From the NCBI GenBank assembly GCA_903929755.1, contig CAIYVZ010000133.1, forward strand, positions 1 through 35,218: 35,218 nt of DNA, read 5' to 3'. This DNA comes from an uncultured Acidobacteriia bacterium (GTDB lineage Bacteria; Acidobacteriota; Terriglobia; Bryobacterales; Bryobacteraceae). The notes under the pieces are model-generated. The model was given only the letters and a program-made list of their open reading frames with translations. It was not told the DNA's origin and did no database searches. Position numbers and translations under genes: made by a program. Below, one piece after another: positions 1-9,418 of this stretch; positions within the stretch are counted from its first letter, which is position 1; every line of letters begins with the position of its first letter.

Positions 1-50
1 TCAGGAAAACCATTCAATCCCCATAGATTACGGTCCGGCTCAGTTCAACG

Positions 51-130
51 CATTCTATCCGCAATGCTCCGGCCAAAAGCACGGGGCCGTTCCCCGGCTG
101 TTGATTTGCCGGAACACTGCGGATAGAATC
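51..130. repeat. Inverted repeat upstream of sulfatase
   Basis: The 12-bp arms ATTCTATCCGCA (52-63) and TGCGGATAGAAT (118-129) are perfect reverse complements separated by 54 bp. With one mismatch the match extends to 51-66 and 115-130. It lies just before the preferred sulfatase start at 140, so it could be a looped operator or a leader structure. No regulator is adjacent in the window. The function is unknown. Confidence 0.5.
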
Positions 131-139
131 CAAGACATT

Positions 140-1531
140 ATGTCGAATCTTCTCACCGGCGGCCTGAGCCGTCGCGAGCTTTTGTTTGCCACCGCCGCCG
201 GGTTGGCCTCGGGCCAGACACCTGCTTCGCGGCCTCCGAATGTGATCGTGATCGTAACGGATGACCACGGTATTGGCGACGTGGGGTGCTACGGGCATCC
301 TGAAGTGAAGACGCCCAACCTGGACAGACTGGCGGCGTCGGGCGTTCGGTTTACGCAGTGGTATTCGAATGCGCCGATCTGCTCGGCATCGCGCGCGGCG
401 ATTATGACGGGCAAATATCCGGACCGGACAGGCGTGAAGGGCGCGCTGCCTTCAGAGCCGACCTGGGATGTGCAGGGTCTGCGTACGGGCGAGACGACCA
501 TGGCTACTGTTTTCCGGAAACTGGGTTACCGGACGGCCGCGTTTGGGAAGTGGCATCTGGGGAGCATTGAAGCGAGCCGCCCGAGGAACCAGGGCTTCGA
601 CGAGTTCTTTGGGTGGTACTCGGGATGGCTGGATGCTTACTCGCACCGTTATTACCAGTTGGGGTCGGCTCCGGGGAAGATTTTCCACGATTTGTGGCGG
701 AATGAAACGGAAGTGTTTGAAGAGCCGGAGTACATGACGGAAGTTCTGGGCCGGGAGGCGCGGGCATTTTTGGCGAAGCAGACGAAGCAGAAACCGTTCT
801 TCCAGTACATTGCTTTTGGTGCGCCGCACTATTCCATGATGGCTCCGAAGAAGTATCTGGACCGGTTTCCGGCCACGATGGAGCGTGACCGGCGGACCCA
901 TCTGGCGATGGTGGCGGCAGTGGACGATGTGATCGGATCAATTCTGGATCAAGTGAAGCGCCAGGGGATGGAGAATGATACGGTCATCTTCTTCCAGGCG
1001 GATAACGGCGCGACGCGGGAAGTCCGTGCGTCCAGCGATGGCAAGCCGTATCACGGGGGCAGCAACGAGCCGTTCCGCGGGTTCAAGCAGGGTCTGTTCG
1101 ATGGCGGTATGCATGTTCCGGCAATTCTGCGGGCCCCAGGCAGGGTGAAGCCGGGGACGGTGTGGACGCGGCCCATGATTTCGATGGATCTGCTGCCGAC
1201 ACTGGTTTCGCTCGCCGACCCGAAGGCGGTGCCGGAGGGGCTTGACGGCCAGAATATCCTGCCGGTACTTCAGGGCGTGGCCCCGGAACATGAGTTGCTG
1301 TTCTGGAGTTTTGTGGATGGCCGAGCTGTGCGGCAGGGCGACTGGAAGCTGATTGTGAATCCGCCGCAGTTCCCCGGGGAACCGGTAGGGGACAAGCTGT
1401 GGCTTTCGAATCTGGAAGCGGATAAGAGCGAGAAGAAGAATCTGGCGAGTGAGCAGCCAGAGCGGGTGAAAGACCTTTTAGCGAAGGTTCGGGCGTGGGA
1501 AGTTCGGGTAGGGATTCCGCCGGCACAGTAG
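140..1531 (+). CDS. Tat-exported sulfatase
   Basis: Type I sulfatase of the alkaline phosphatase superfamily, predicted to hydrolyse sulfate esters, probably on sulfated glycans, outside the cytoplasm. The ATG at 140 is preferred over the upstream TTG at 101 because it places a twin-arginine signal (SRRELLFATAAGLASG, residues 10-25) at the N-terminus. Metal-binding Asp41-Asp42 follow in VIVTDDHG. The formylglycine site is C81-S-A-S-R85, so it is a Cys-type enzyme needing a formylglycine-generating enzyme, with Ala where the CxPxR consensus has Pro; this variant is known in the family. GKYPDRTG follows as usual, and FGKWHLG and a C-terminal DWKLI segment are also typical. The length of 463 aa is normal. 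The substrate cannot be deduced. No sulfatase-maturing enzyme is in the window. Confidence 0.93.
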   Translation: MSNLLTGGLSRRELLFATAAGLASGQTPASRPPNVIVIVTDDHGIGDVGCYGHPEVKTPNLDRLAASGVRFTQWYSNAPICSASRAAIMTGKYPDRTGVKGALPSEPTWDVQGLRTGETTMATVFRKLGYRTAAFGKWHLGSIEASRPRNQGFDEFFGWYSGWLDAYSHRYYQLGSAPGKIFHDLWRNETEVFEEPEYMTEVLGREARAFLAKQTKQKPFFQYIAFGAPHYSMMAPKKYLDRFPATMERDRRTHLAMVAAVDDVIGSILDQVKRQGMENDTVIFFQADNGATREVRASSDGKPYHGGSNEPFRGFKQGLFDGGMHVPAILRAPGRVKPGTVWTRPMISMDLLPTLVSLADPKAVPEGLDGQNILPVLQGVAPEHELLFWSFVDGRAVRQGDWKLIVNPPQFPGEPVGDKLWLSNLEADKSEKKNLASEQPERVKDLLAKVRAWEVRVGIPPAQ

Positions 1532-1540
1532 GGCCGGCGG
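1517..1540. terminator. GC-rich hairpin spanning the sulfatase stop
   Basis: The arms CCGCCGGC (1517-1524) and GCCGGCGG (1533-1540) flank an 8-nt loop that contains the TAG stop. There is no T-run after it, so it is not a classical intrinsic terminator. It may stabilise the mRNA end or attenuate read-through. Confidence 0.35.
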
Positions 1541-1675
1541 AGAGCAGGCGCGCCCTAACCCACGAATCGTCGAAGGTGATTTCAGGAAAGCCGGTCACGC
1601 GCGAAAGAAATATATTCGTAAATGGCTGTAAGCTATTGATTTTGCAAAGGATAGACGGGGTTGTGGCAGGCAGAT

Positions 1676-4600
1676 ATGTCTTGTTGCAACCCCGTCTTTG
1701 CGTTGCCCGGTGGCAGAATCGAGCCGGGAAGGTACGCTTTGTCAGAAACCATATTCAAGCTTCAGCCGGACCGGACGGTTCATCTCCGCGGCTTCGATAC
1801 TTTCGCGGCGGCAGCAGCGGTTCACTCCGCCTCGCCCGCCGGCTTCAGCGCCACCGGGACCTTCCGCGATCCAGCGGATTTCGCGGTGGCTGTGCTTTAC
1901 GATGCCGACAATTTCTTTGAGCATCCACACCTGCGGTATCTGCCGGACTTTGATTTTGACGGCCTCACGCTGAGCTTCGATCTGCATTATTCGGCCGGGA
2001 TGCAGCCGATTGACTCTCCAAAATATAACTGGATTGACTGGGCGACCCTGGACTGTATTCGGGCGGACGGGACGGCGTCTAAGGTATCGCTCTGGGACAA
2101 TGCGACCCTTGCGTCGGGCAGTTTCACACCGGCCTCCGCGACCGTTCACGTAACTACTTCCGGTGGGGTGCAGGCGTTTGACCGGACCACGCTCTGGTTC
2201 CAGAACCTGGCGTTTGATTACATCGCTCCGGATGGGCACTCGGCCGCCGAGTTCGCGTTCTTCGCGAAGGGGAAGGGGACAACTCATTCGATCACGGTTA
2301 ACGGGCGCACCTACTCCCACACGGAAGTCGTGGCGGCGGGTGAGAGCAGCGCGGACCAGGCCAGCGCCCTGATTGCGGCGATGGGGAGCGATCCGGATGT
2401 CTCGGTTGGCACGGGGTCGGCCGCGCATATCGTGCGGCTGACCGTTCGCAGCAGTCGCTACGGCGTGGATATTCCGGTGAGCGCTTCGGATGGAAACGCG
2501 TCATTGAATATGCGGCTGACGACACCTGAGATTGCTGCCTCCGACCTCGCTTCGCAGATCAACGGAACGAACTGGGTTTCTGCGAATCCGACCCACGGGC
2601 TGATGGCTGCCGTGTCCGGAGCGCAGATCACGCTGACTGCGGCGCGGTATGGGACAGTGAGCACCAACGGGACTCACGTAACGTTTGTCGGCGGGACACG
2701 GTTTGCGGGTCTGGTGGCGGGGAATGTGATCCGGATTAATGGCGGGGCGTTTACGGTGGCGAGCGTGCAGTCTCCCACGGCACTAACCCTGAACGCTTCT
2801 GCCGGGATTCAGACCGGCGTGCCCTATCTTGCTCCTCGAGGAGGTGTGGATGGCAATCTGCTGACGTTGTACACGATTCATAAGACCGGCTCGTTGCTGC
2901 TGGATCAGGCGGAAATTCATCTTTCGGGTGGCAGTTCGAATGTGACGTGGAACTGCCGGTTTGATTTCACGGCGCTGGGGCTAACATCGCTGCGTCAGCT
3001 TTGGCTGACCTTCGCTCCGGCGTTACAGAACAGCGCTTTCACCGGGGTGGAATGGGCGGCGGTGTTTTCGAACTGGAGTGTCACGGGGCCCGATTCGAAG
3101 CGACTTCTGAAAGTGGCAGGTCCGGGTTCGGTACGGCTGGAAGAGACCAACTCCTCGTGCCGGTACACGGGAACGTGGACGGTGGAATCCGGCTTTTACT
3201 CGCGCTATTTTGCGAAGGCAACGAGCGATTCAGCGGCTACCCTGACGGTGACTTACAGCTGTCAATCTGTGCACGATCTTTATGTCGGGACTTCGCTGTA
3301 CGTGGACCGGGCCAAAGCCGGGGTGCGCCTCGATGGCGACGCCGAGACGGAACTGAACTGCGTGCTCGGGACTGGATCGGCGGTGGTGGCGCGGCGGCGA
3401 GTGCGCTCCGGTGTGGCGGCGGGACGGCATACGGTCACGTTCCGCATCGTGGAAGCGGGTGTTTTCTATTTCGACTTCCTGGAAGCGGCGGTTCTGTCTG
3501 ATATTCCGGCGGCCCTGAAAGCGCGTCCCGGGATATCACCGGCGCTCGACTTCGATACCGACCACACGTATAAACTGCCGCCCGCGCGCCTGATGTGGAG
3601 CATGGACCAGTTGGGGTATGCCGGGCCCATGAACGAATATCTGGGTGTGTTCTGGTGGAACGAACGAACGCTTGCGGGCGGCAGTCTTTCCACGGCGCGC
3701 GTCGACTTTTCGGGGATCTTCGCTGCGGGCGATACCGTGTTCTTAACGTTGAACGGCAGTAGTCTGGGCAAGGCCGTCTTTCCCGCAGATACGCCGGCAA
3801 CCATCGCGGGCCATTTTGCATTTTGGATCAACGGCGCGTTCGTGGGAGCCAGAGCGGAGGCTTCCGGAGGGACACTGACCCTCTACGGGCGCTCCCCCGC
3901 TCCCGCCTACACTGTGGCTGTTTCGGTATCCACCGCTTCCACCACAGGCGCCGCCACCGTTACCGTGGCGCCGGTAGCAGGGGTGTACGGAACCTGGATG
4001 GTAGATACGGCGGCCAACCCGCCGCTGAACCGGGCGGCACGAGACTGGCACACCGATTTCTACGGGCTTTGCGCGGCGCGGTCCCGCGAAGTGACCACGG
4101 CGTGCTCCATGGAACTGGTGTACCCTCCCGCGAGTTTCGTGGCACGCTACCCGGATACCGCGCGAACCCCTGTGTCAACGGCTACCGGGTTCGGATCGCT
4201 CGCTTCCACCCACTGTGCGCTGGGGAATTCGGGGATGCTGGCATACCAGAAAGCCGTATATCGGTCGCTTGCAGCCCTGCAGAGCACGGCGGGGCTGGTG
4301 CCGAATTTACAGTTCGGCGAGTTTTTGTGGTGGTTCTTTGCGGGGCCTTCCGGGATGGGATTTTACGATGACGAGACGCTTGCCGCCGCCACCAGGGCGC
4401 TGGGACGTTCCCTGCACATCTTTTCATCGCCGGACGATGACCCGACGGTCAACAGCAGCGCCGATGCGATTTTTCTGCGTAATCGCCTGCGGGATCACAT
4501 GGCATCGCTTACAGCCGACATTCGCAGCGCCTATCCGACGGCGAAGCTGGAACTCCTTTGGCCCTATGACGTGAACTATCCCGTTCCAGTGCCCGTGGAC

Positions 4601-4963
4601 GCTCCCTATCTGGGCGGGCGGCTGAACCGCTTCATCAATCTTCCGGTGGAGTGGCAAGACAAATCGACCAGCGGCCTGGACCGCGTTAAGGTGGAGGCGC
4701 TCGCGTTTGCCACCGGGATGCGGAACCTGGATCTTGCCGCCGAAGCCATTAATCTGTTTCCCGATTTCGGCTGGCCCCGCGATTCCGTGCGCTACCTGAT
4801 CCCGGTCTTTGGCGCCGCGACGCCGTGGCACAGGGAACTGGCGCTGGCCCTGGGAGCGGGTCTGACGGTGAATAATCTTTGGGCTTTTGACCACGTTTGC
4901 CTCTTCAATCTGGACGTCCCGGAGAAGGGTCTGGACCGCCGTTCACTCCTGCTCGCGGCCTAA
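1676..4963 (+). CDS. Large multidomain protein with repeated beta modules and TIM-barrel-like C-terminus
   Basis: I do not recognise this protein with confidence. Starts are TTG 1661 or ATG 1676; the ATG has GGCAGG upstream. No signal peptide or membrane segment is visible. A beta-rich N-terminal part is followed by a module near residues 204-281 of the beta-grasp type (SITVNGRTYSHTE, then an Ala-rich helix, then RSSRYGVDIPVSAS). A half copy lies at about 288-330 (ASDLASQING, QITLTAARYG), followed by an SH3/OB-like stretch at about 331-379. A third copy is at about 685-762 (VFLTLNGSS, GTLTLYGRSP). Residues about 780-1070 look like an alpha/beta barrel related to glycoside hydrolases (FGEFLWWFF, KLELLWPYDVNYP). 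The modules resemble those in phage-tail and surface proteins, so a tail-sheath-like or glycan-binding role is possible. There is no other phage gene nearby. Confidence 0.85.
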   Translation: MSCCNPVFALPGGRIEPGRYALSETIFKLQPDRTVHLRGFDTFAAAAAVHSASPAGFSATGTFRDPADFAVAVLYDADNFFEHPHLRYLPDFDFDGLTLSFDLHYSAGMQPIDSPKYNWIDWATLDCIRADGTASKVSLWDNATLASGSFTPASATVHVTTSGGVQAFDRTTLWFQNLAFDYIAPDGHSAAEFAFFAKGKGTTHSITVNGRTYSHTEVVAAGESSADQASALIAAMGSDPDVSVGTGSAAHIVRLTVRSSRYGVDIPVSASDGNASLNMRLTTPEIAASDLASQINGTNWVSANPTHGLMAAVSGAQITLTAARYGTVSTNGTHVTFVGGTRFAGLVAGNVIRINGGAFTVASVQSPTALTLNASAGIQTGVPYLAPRGGVDGNLLTLYTIHKTGSLLLDQAEIHLSGGSSNVTWNCRFDFTALGLTSLRQLWLTFAPALQNSAFTGVEWAAVFSNWSVTGPDSKRLLKVAGPGSVRLEETNSSCRYTGTWTVESGFYSRYFAKATSDSAATLTVTYSCQSVHDLYVGTSLYVDRAKAGVRLDGDAETELNCVLGTGSAVVARRRVRSGVAAGRHTVTFRIVEAGVFYFDFLEAAVLSDIPAALKARPGISPALDFDTDHTYKLPPARLMWSMDQLGYAGPMNEYLGVFWWNERTLAGGSLSTARVDFSGIFAAGDTVFLTLNGSSLGKAVFPADTPATIAGHFAFWINGAFVGARAEASGGTLTLYGRSPAPAYTVAVSVSTASTTGAATVTVAPVAGVYGTWMVDTAANPPLNRAARDWHTDFYGLCAARSREVTTACSMELVYPPASFVARYPDTARTPVSTATGFGSLASTHCALGNSGMLAYQKAVYRSLAALQSTAGLVPNLQFGEFLWWFFAGPSGMGFYDDETLAAATRALGRSLHIFSSPDDDPTVNSSADAIFLRNRLRDHMASLTADIRSAYPTAKLELLWPYDVNYPVPVPVDAPYLGGRLNRFINLPVEWQDKSTSGLDRVKVEALAFATGMRNLDLAAEAINLFPDFGWPRDSVRYLIPVFGAATPWHRELALALGAGLTVNNLWAFDHVCLFNLDVPEKGLDRRSLLLAA

Positions 4964-4993
4964 CGTGTGCCGATTCGGTATTCTAATAGGGCG

Positions 4994-5836
4994 ATGTCCC
5001 CTGCGGAACAATCCGAAACACCAACCGCTGTCCGCACTCCCTGGCAGCGCGTCCAAAACGCACGTCACCCGAAAAGGCCTCACACGCTGGATTACGTTCA
5101 GCGATTGCTGACCGACTTCCAGGAAATTCACGGGGACCGGGTTTTCGGCGACGATGCGGCGATTGTGTGTGGTCCTGGAAAGCTCGACGGCGTCCCTGTG
5201 ATGCTGATCGGCGAACAAAAGGGGCGCGACACGAAGCAGAAACTCCTCCGAAATTTCGGTATGCCGAAACCGGAGGGCTACCGGAAGGCGCTTCGCGCCA
5301 TGCAGATGGCCGCAAAGTTTGGCCGCCCGATTATTGCGTTTCTGGATACCCCCGGAGCCTACCCTGGTATTGATGCCGAAGAACGGGGACAGGCCGAAGC
5401 CATTGCCCGTAACCTTCGGGAAATGGCCAGGTTGACGGTGCCGGTTATTTCGGTCTGCATCGGCGAGGGTGGCAGCGGCGGTGCCCTCGCGCTTGGCGTT
5501 GGCAACCATGTGCTGATGCTGGAGAACGCGGTCTACAGTGTGATCTCTCCGGAAAGCTGTGCCGCTATCGTTTGGCGCGATGCCGGCAAAGCCGAGCTGG
5601 CGGCGGCAGCATTGAAGGTTACAGCGGAAGATCTGGTTCGTTTGGGTCTGGTAGATGGCATTATTCCTGAACCCGTGGGCGGAGCCCACGAGGACTGGGA
5701 CGAAGCCGCGCGCCTGTTGAAAGAACAGCTGCTGAAGTCACTGGACGAACTTTCCCGGCTGACCCCGCGGGAGCTTGTTGACCACCGGTACGACAAATTT
5801 CGCGCGATGGGCAATTTCTTCGCCCCCTCGCTTTGA
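4994..5836 (+). CDS. accA: Acetyl-CoA carboxylase carboxyltransferase subunit alpha
   Basis: AccA forms the carboxyltransferase with AccD and transfers the carboxyl group from biotin carboxyl carrier protein to acetyl-CoA, giving malonyl-CoA for fatty acid synthesis in the cytoplasm. Diagnostic blocks are [65 protein letters not shown] and [14 protein letters not shown], in the family order. The ATG at 4994 is chosen over a GTG at 4967 because family N-termini begin near here and AGGG precedes it. The protein is about 280 aa and lacks the N-terminal helical arm (about 30 residues) of E. coli AccA. accD is not in the window. The small gene at 5850 follows 13 nt later and may be co-transcribed. 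Confidence 0.97.
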   Translation: MSPAEQSETPTAVRTPWQRVQNARHPKRPHTLDYVQRLLTDFQEIHGDRVFGDDAAIVCGPGKLDGVPVMLIGEQKGRDTKQKLLRNFGMPKPEGYRKALRAMQMAAKFGRPIIAFLDTPGAYPGIDAEERGQAEAIARNLREMARLTVPVISVCIGEGGSGGALALGVGNHVLMLENAVYSVISPESCAAIVWRDAGKAELAAAALKVTAEDLVRLGLVDGIIPEPVGGAHEDWDEAARLLKEQLLKSLDELSRLTPRELVDHRYDKFRAMGNFFAPSL

Positions 5837-5849
5837 CCGCAGAGAAGCC

Positions 5850-6134
5850 ATGAGTACCCAAAAGAAAACCAAGTGGCCTGTCATCGCCGGAGTTGTGTTT
5901 ATCGTGGCATTCATCGCCGCAATGGTGTTCTCGAGCACCGGCAACGATCAATATCGCGCTGAAGTCTGCGTTACGTTCGAAGGCCGTACCGTTTGCCGGA
6001 ACGCAGCCGCCACCACGAAACTGGAAGCGGAGCGCATTGGGGCTTCCACTGCCTGCACAGATCTGACGGCCGGCATGACTGCTCTGATGCAGTGCGAACA
6101 AAACTCCCCCCGGCAAGTTACCTGGAAGCAATAG
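5850..6134 (+). CDS. Small membrane-anchored protein
   Basis: Unrecognised 94-aa protein. Residues 8-28 form one hydrophobic segment after a Lys-rich start (STQKKTKWP), so it is probably an N-in anchor with an outside domain of about 65 residues. That domain has four cysteines (in RAEVCVTFEGRTVC, TACTDL and MQCEQN) that could form two disulfides. ATG 5850 has AGAGAAG upstream, and it begins 13 nt after the accA stop, suggesting transcription from the accA promoter. No known motif is visible. Confidence 0.7.
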   Translation: MSTQKKTKWPVIAGVVFIVAFIAAMVFSSTGNDQYRAEVCVTFEGRTVCRNAAATTKLEAERIGASTACTDLTAGMTALMQCEQNSPRQVTWKQ

Positions 6135-6210
6135 CACCTCTAGTCATTTCAGTAACTTAGGGGTTTTCCCCGATTGTTGCGTGATATCCTAGAGGAAATC
6201 TCAGAACAAA

Positions 6211-6230
6211 CGGACGCCGAGTTGCGTCTG
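6211..6230. promoter_or_regulatory. Leader hairpin upstream of the adaptor gene
   Basis: CGGACGC (6211-6217) pairs with GCGTCTG (6224-6230), including one G-T pair, across a CGAGTT loop, about 45 nt before the GTG start. A short palindrome GGGGTTTTCCCC lies at 6160-6171. The 140-bp gap may hold a promoter, but I see no clear -35/-10 pair. Confidence 0.3.
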
Positions 6231-6274
6231 TAACCCTTGCAGAGATTTATCCACATTACCGGAGCATCCGAATC

Positions 6275-7690
6275 GTGAAGACCAAATGGAAAGTAGTGAT
6301 CGGCGTCATTGTTGTGTTGCTGATCGCGGGCGGCGTATTCGCCAGCGTGAAATACCGCGAGCGCGGCGTCATCACCGTGCAAACCGGCAAGGTCCTTCGC
6401 GAGGATCTGGCCAGTGTGGTCACCGCCTCCGGTGAGGTGAAACCGCGCAACTATATCAGTATTGGCGCGGAGTATTCCGGCCAGCTCGTTGAAATCCTGG
6501 TGAAAGAAGGTGCCCATGTCCGCAAGGGGCAGCTGCTTGCAAGGATTGATGGTGCCCAGTCCCAGGCCGACGTGAACGCGCAGCGCGCGGCGCTGAGTTC
6601 TTCGGAAGCGGACGCCTCAGCCAGCGAAGCCTCTTTGAGGGCTGGAGAGGACAACATCACGGTTCTGGAAGCCTCGGTGGTTCGCACGAAGTCCGACCTG
6701 GAACGCTACGAGAAAGATTTCAATCGCGGCCAGGCGCTTTTTAAAGACGGCTTGATCCCCCGCTCCGATTTTGAACAGCGGCAGGCAATATTTGACAGCC
6801 AGAAGTCGACGGTGAATGAAGCTCAGTCCCGCGTGGTGCAAGCCCGCAGCCAGTTGGCGCAGCTTCGCGCTCAGCTCTCGGGATCGCAGAAGCGTATCGC
6901 CCAGACGCAGGCCGCGTTGAGCCGGGTGGATGACATTCTGCGGAAGCACAATGCAGTGGCGCCGATTGATGGCTTGGTCACCTACCTGCCGGTCCGGGTT
7001 GGCGAAACGGTGGTGCCGGGTATTCAGAATTCCGCCGCCAGCACAATCATGACGATCGCCGACATGTCGATTGTTACCGCCGAGGTGAAGGTGGATGAAA
7101 CCGATATCGTGAATGTGAAGCTCGACCAGCCGGCTGAGATTACCATTGACGCGATTCCGGGGAAAATCTTCACGGGGCACGTAATCGAAATCGGCAACAC
7201 CGCGATTCTGCGGTCCACCGGTCTCGCAGCTTCCACCAGCACCACTTCCAGCCAGGAAGCGAAAGACTTCAAGGTTGTTGTCGCGATGGATAATCCGCCG
7301 GATGAGATCCGCCCGGGGCTTTCCTGCACGGCAAAGATCACCACCGCAACGCGCAAGAACGTAGTGGCGGTGCCGATACAGGCGCTCACCACACGTACCA
7401 AAGGTGATTTGGTTGCCGATAAGGACAAGCCGGTCAATCCGGACCCGGCGACCGTGAAGGCGAACAAGGAAGAATCGCAGGGTGTATTCGTAATTGGCGC
7501 CGAGAACAAGGCTGAATTCCGCAAAGTGGAAACCGGGATCACGGGCGCTACGGATATTGAGGTCCTGAGCGGGCTCAAAGACGGCGACCAAATTGTGACT
7601 GGCAGTTATCAGGTCATCCGCACGATGAAAAACGCCGCGACCGTAAAAATCGACAACAAAGCGCCTGCTGCAACCAAGCCGACTACGTAA
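6275..7690 (+). CDS. MacA/HlyD-type efflux periplasmic adaptor
   Basis: Membrane fusion protein that links an inner-membrane ABC transporter to an outer-membrane channel. GTG 6275 has GGAG 12 nt upstream. Residues 5-24 form the inner-membrane anchor (VVIGVIVVLLIAGGVF). A biotinyl-lipoyl-like half follows at about 60-95 (AEYSGQLVEILVKEGAHVRK, GQLLARID), then a long coiled-coil hairpin at about 105-215 rich in Ala, Gln and Arg. The second lipoyl half begins at NAVAPIDGLVTYLPVRVGE, followed by beta-barrel and membrane-proximal domains. The length of 471 aa fits MacA. A MacB/LolD-type ATPase begins 18 nt downstream, indicating an operon. The permease expected in this system is absent, so it must be encoded elsewhere. 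The substrate is unknown. Confidence 0.93.
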   Translation: MKTKWKVVIGVIVVLLIAGGVFASVKYRERGVITVQTGKVLREDLASVVTASGEVKPRNYISIGAEYSGQLVEILVKEGAHVRKGQLLARIDGAQSQADVNAQRAALSSSEADASASEASLRAGEDNITVLEASVVRTKSDLERYEKDFNRGQALFKDGLIPRSDFEQRQAIFDSQKSTVNEAQSRVVQARSQLAQLRAQLSGSQKRIAQTQAALSRVDDILRKHNAVAPIDGLVTYLPVRVGETVVPGIQNSAASTIMTIADMSIVTAEVKVDETDIVNVKLDQPAEITIDAIPGKIFTGHVIEIGNTAILRSTGLAASTSTTSSQEAKDFKVVVAMDNPPDEIRPGLSCTAKITTATRKNVVAVPIQALTTRTKGDLVADKDKPVNPDPATVKANKEESQGVFVIGAENKAEFRKVETGITGATDIEVLSGLKDGDQIVTGSYQVIRTMKNAATVKIDNKAPAATKPTT

Positions 7691-7708
7691 TACCAAAAGA
7701 GACCCAGC

Positions 7709-8449
7709 ATGGCACAGGTAACGGCCGAAGAGACAGAAAAGGGCGAACAGCTCCGGCGGGACGGTATCGTCATCCGCACGTACGACATCTGGAAGACCTA
7801 TGTGATGGGCGACCAGGTGATCAATGCGGTGTCCGGCGTGGATATCGAAATCCACCGGGGCGAGTATGTGGCGATCATGGGACCTTCGGGATCCGGGAAA
7901 TCGACGCTGATGAACCTGATCGGGTGCCTCGATTCTCCCAGCAAGGGCGACTTCTACATCAACGGCCGGCTGGTAAGCAAGCTGGTGGACGACGAACTGG
8001 CCGAAATCCGTAACAAGGAGATTGGCTTCGTTTTTCAGACCTTCAATTTGCTGCCCCGCGCCAGTGCCTTGCATAACGTGGAACTGCCGCTGATCTATAA
8101 CGGCACGCCGCCTGCCCAACGTCTGGTTAAGGCCAAGGAAGCCCTGAAGCAGGTTGACCTGCTCAACCGCATGGACCACAAGCCGAATGAGCTATCGGGT
8201 GGCCAGCGTCAGCGAGTTGCGATTGCCCGCGCGCTGGTGAACAGTCCCTCCATCATCCTGGCGGACGAACCGACGGGCAACCTGGATACAGCTACGGGTA
8301 ACGAGATCATGGCGCTGTTTAAGAGATTGCACGAGGAGGGCAACACCATTATTGTGGTGACCCACGAGCATGATATTGCCCTGCACGCTCATCGCATTAT
8401 TGCCGTCCGCGACGGCAAGGTGGAGCGCGACGAAGTGATACCTCACTAA
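7709..8449 (+). CDS. ABC transporter ATP-binding protein, MacB/LolD type
   Basis: Cytoplasmic ATPase of the LolD/MacB/FtsE group. It has Walker [10 protein letters not shown] (58-66), Q-loop Gln110 (GFVFQ), the signature LSGGQRQR (162-169), Walker B IILADEP (182-188) with Glu187, a D-loop (GNLD) and switch His219 (VVTHE). An extra 20 residues precede the canonical start. The gene ends straight after the nucleotide-binding domain, without the fused FtsX-type permease of true MacB, and no separate permease follows. The glycosyltransferase starts 9 nt later. It presumably works with the adaptor encoded just upstream and an unlinked permease. Confidence 0.95.
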   Translation: MAQVTAEETEKGEQLRRDGIVIRTYDIWKTYVMGDQVINAVSGVDIEIHRGEYVAIMGPSGSGKSTLMNLIGCLDSPSKGDFYINGRLVSKLVDDELAEIRNKEIGFVFQTFNLLPRASALHNVELPLIYNGTPPAQRLVKAKEALKQVDLLNRMDHKPNELSGGQRQRVAIARALVNSPSIILADEPTGNLDTATGNEIMALFKRLHEEGNTIIVVTHEHDIALHAHRIIAVRDGKVERDEVIPH

Positions 8450-8458
8450 ACTGTATAA

Positions 8459-9418
8459 GTGCCTCCGCGCGTTGCGGTCCTGATCCCCTGCCTGAACGAA
8501 GAGCGCTCCATCGCCGCGGTGGTAGCGGATTTCCGTCGTGCGCTGCCGGACGCGGTAGTTTACGTTTACGACAACAACTCTACTGATCGCTCAGCTCACT
8601 TAGCGGCGGAGGCGGGGGCTGTTGTGGGGACCGAGCGCCGTCAGGGCAAAGGCTTCACGGTGCGGCGCATGTTCCGCGATGTGGAGGCCGACGTTTACAT
8701 CCTGGTGGACGGAGACGACACGTACGACGCCTCCGCCGCTCCGGCCCTTCTGGACCTGCTGGTTCGGGAACAACTGGATATGGTGCTGGCCCGCCGTGTA
8801 GGGAGTGAGCGCGTGGGGAGTGAAAGTGACGCGTGGCGGCGGGGCCATCGTCTGGGGAACGCGCTGTTTACAGGGTCGATTTCGTTGCTGTTCGGGCGAC
8901 GCCTGGGGGATTTACTGTCGGGATATCGGGTGTTCTCGCGACGGTTTGTGAAGTCGTTCGCGGGGATTACCCAGGGGTTTGAGATTGAGACGGAAATCAC
9001 CGTTCACGCTCTGACGCTGGATTTGGCGCTGCACGAGGTGGATACGGTGTATCGGGCGCGTCCTGCGGGGTCAGAGAGCAAGCTGAACACGTGGGCGGAT
9101 GGCTTTCAAATCTCTTGCAGCATTTTGCGGTTGGTTCGGGAGGAGCGCCCGGCGGTGTTCTTTTCAGTGATTGGGGCCGTGCTGATTGGAGTGGCGCTGT
9201 CGCTGGGCTATTCGGTGCTGGTGGAGTTCCACAAAACCGGTTTGGTGCCGCGGTTTCCGACAGCGATCCTGGCCACTGGCCTGGTCCTGAGCGGGTTACT
9301 GAGCACGGCAAGCGGGCTGGTTCTGGACAGCCTGGCCCGGAGCCGCCGGGAGGCGCGGTACCTTGCCTATTTGGCTACACCAAAATTGGTCGCACCACCT
9401 CACCAGCCACATCGGTGA
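8459..9418 (+). CDS. Family 2 glycosyltransferase, polyprenol-phosphate sugar type
   Basis: GT-A fold enzyme resembling dolichyl/undecaprenyl-phosphate mannosyl- or glucosyltransferases. The GTG start at 8459 is followed by [23 protein letters not shown] (UDP/GDP-binding region) and the metal-binding DGD (Asp84, Asp86). The acceptor region includes [14 protein letters not shown] and [13 protein letters not shown]. Two hydrophobic C-terminal segments (about 235-258 and 268-292) anchor it in the membrane. There is no good ribosome binding site; it starts 9 nt after the ATPase stop and may be translated by coupling. Its 3' end overlaps the end of the convergent DUF1501 gene by 44 nt. The donor sugar is not predictable. 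Confidence 0.9.
   Translation: MPPRVAVLIPCLNEERSIAAVVADFRRALPDAVVYVYDNNSTDRSAHLAAEAGAVVGTERRQGKGFTVRRMFRDVEADVYILVDGDDTYDASAAPALLDLLVREQLDMVLARRVGSERVGSESDAWRRGHRLGNALFTGSISLLFGRRLGDLLSGYRVFSRRFVKSFAGITQGFEIETEITVHALTLDLALHEVDTVYRARPAGSESKLNTWADGFQISCSILRLVREERPAVFFSVIGAVLIGVALSLGYSVLVEFHKTGLVPRFPTAILATGLVLSGLLSTASGLVLDSLARSRREARYLAYLATPKLVAPPHQPHR

Noticed and set aside
1676-4963. Prophage tail operon
   Set aside because: Module resemblance to tail proteins exists, but no capsid, terminase, integrase or other tail gene adjoins; neighbours are a sulfatase and accA.
6617-8179. Long minus-strand open frame (520 codons)
   Set aside because: It is antisense to the adaptor and ATPase genes, which have clear motifs; its length comes from the high-GC codon pattern, and its protein has no recognisable domain.
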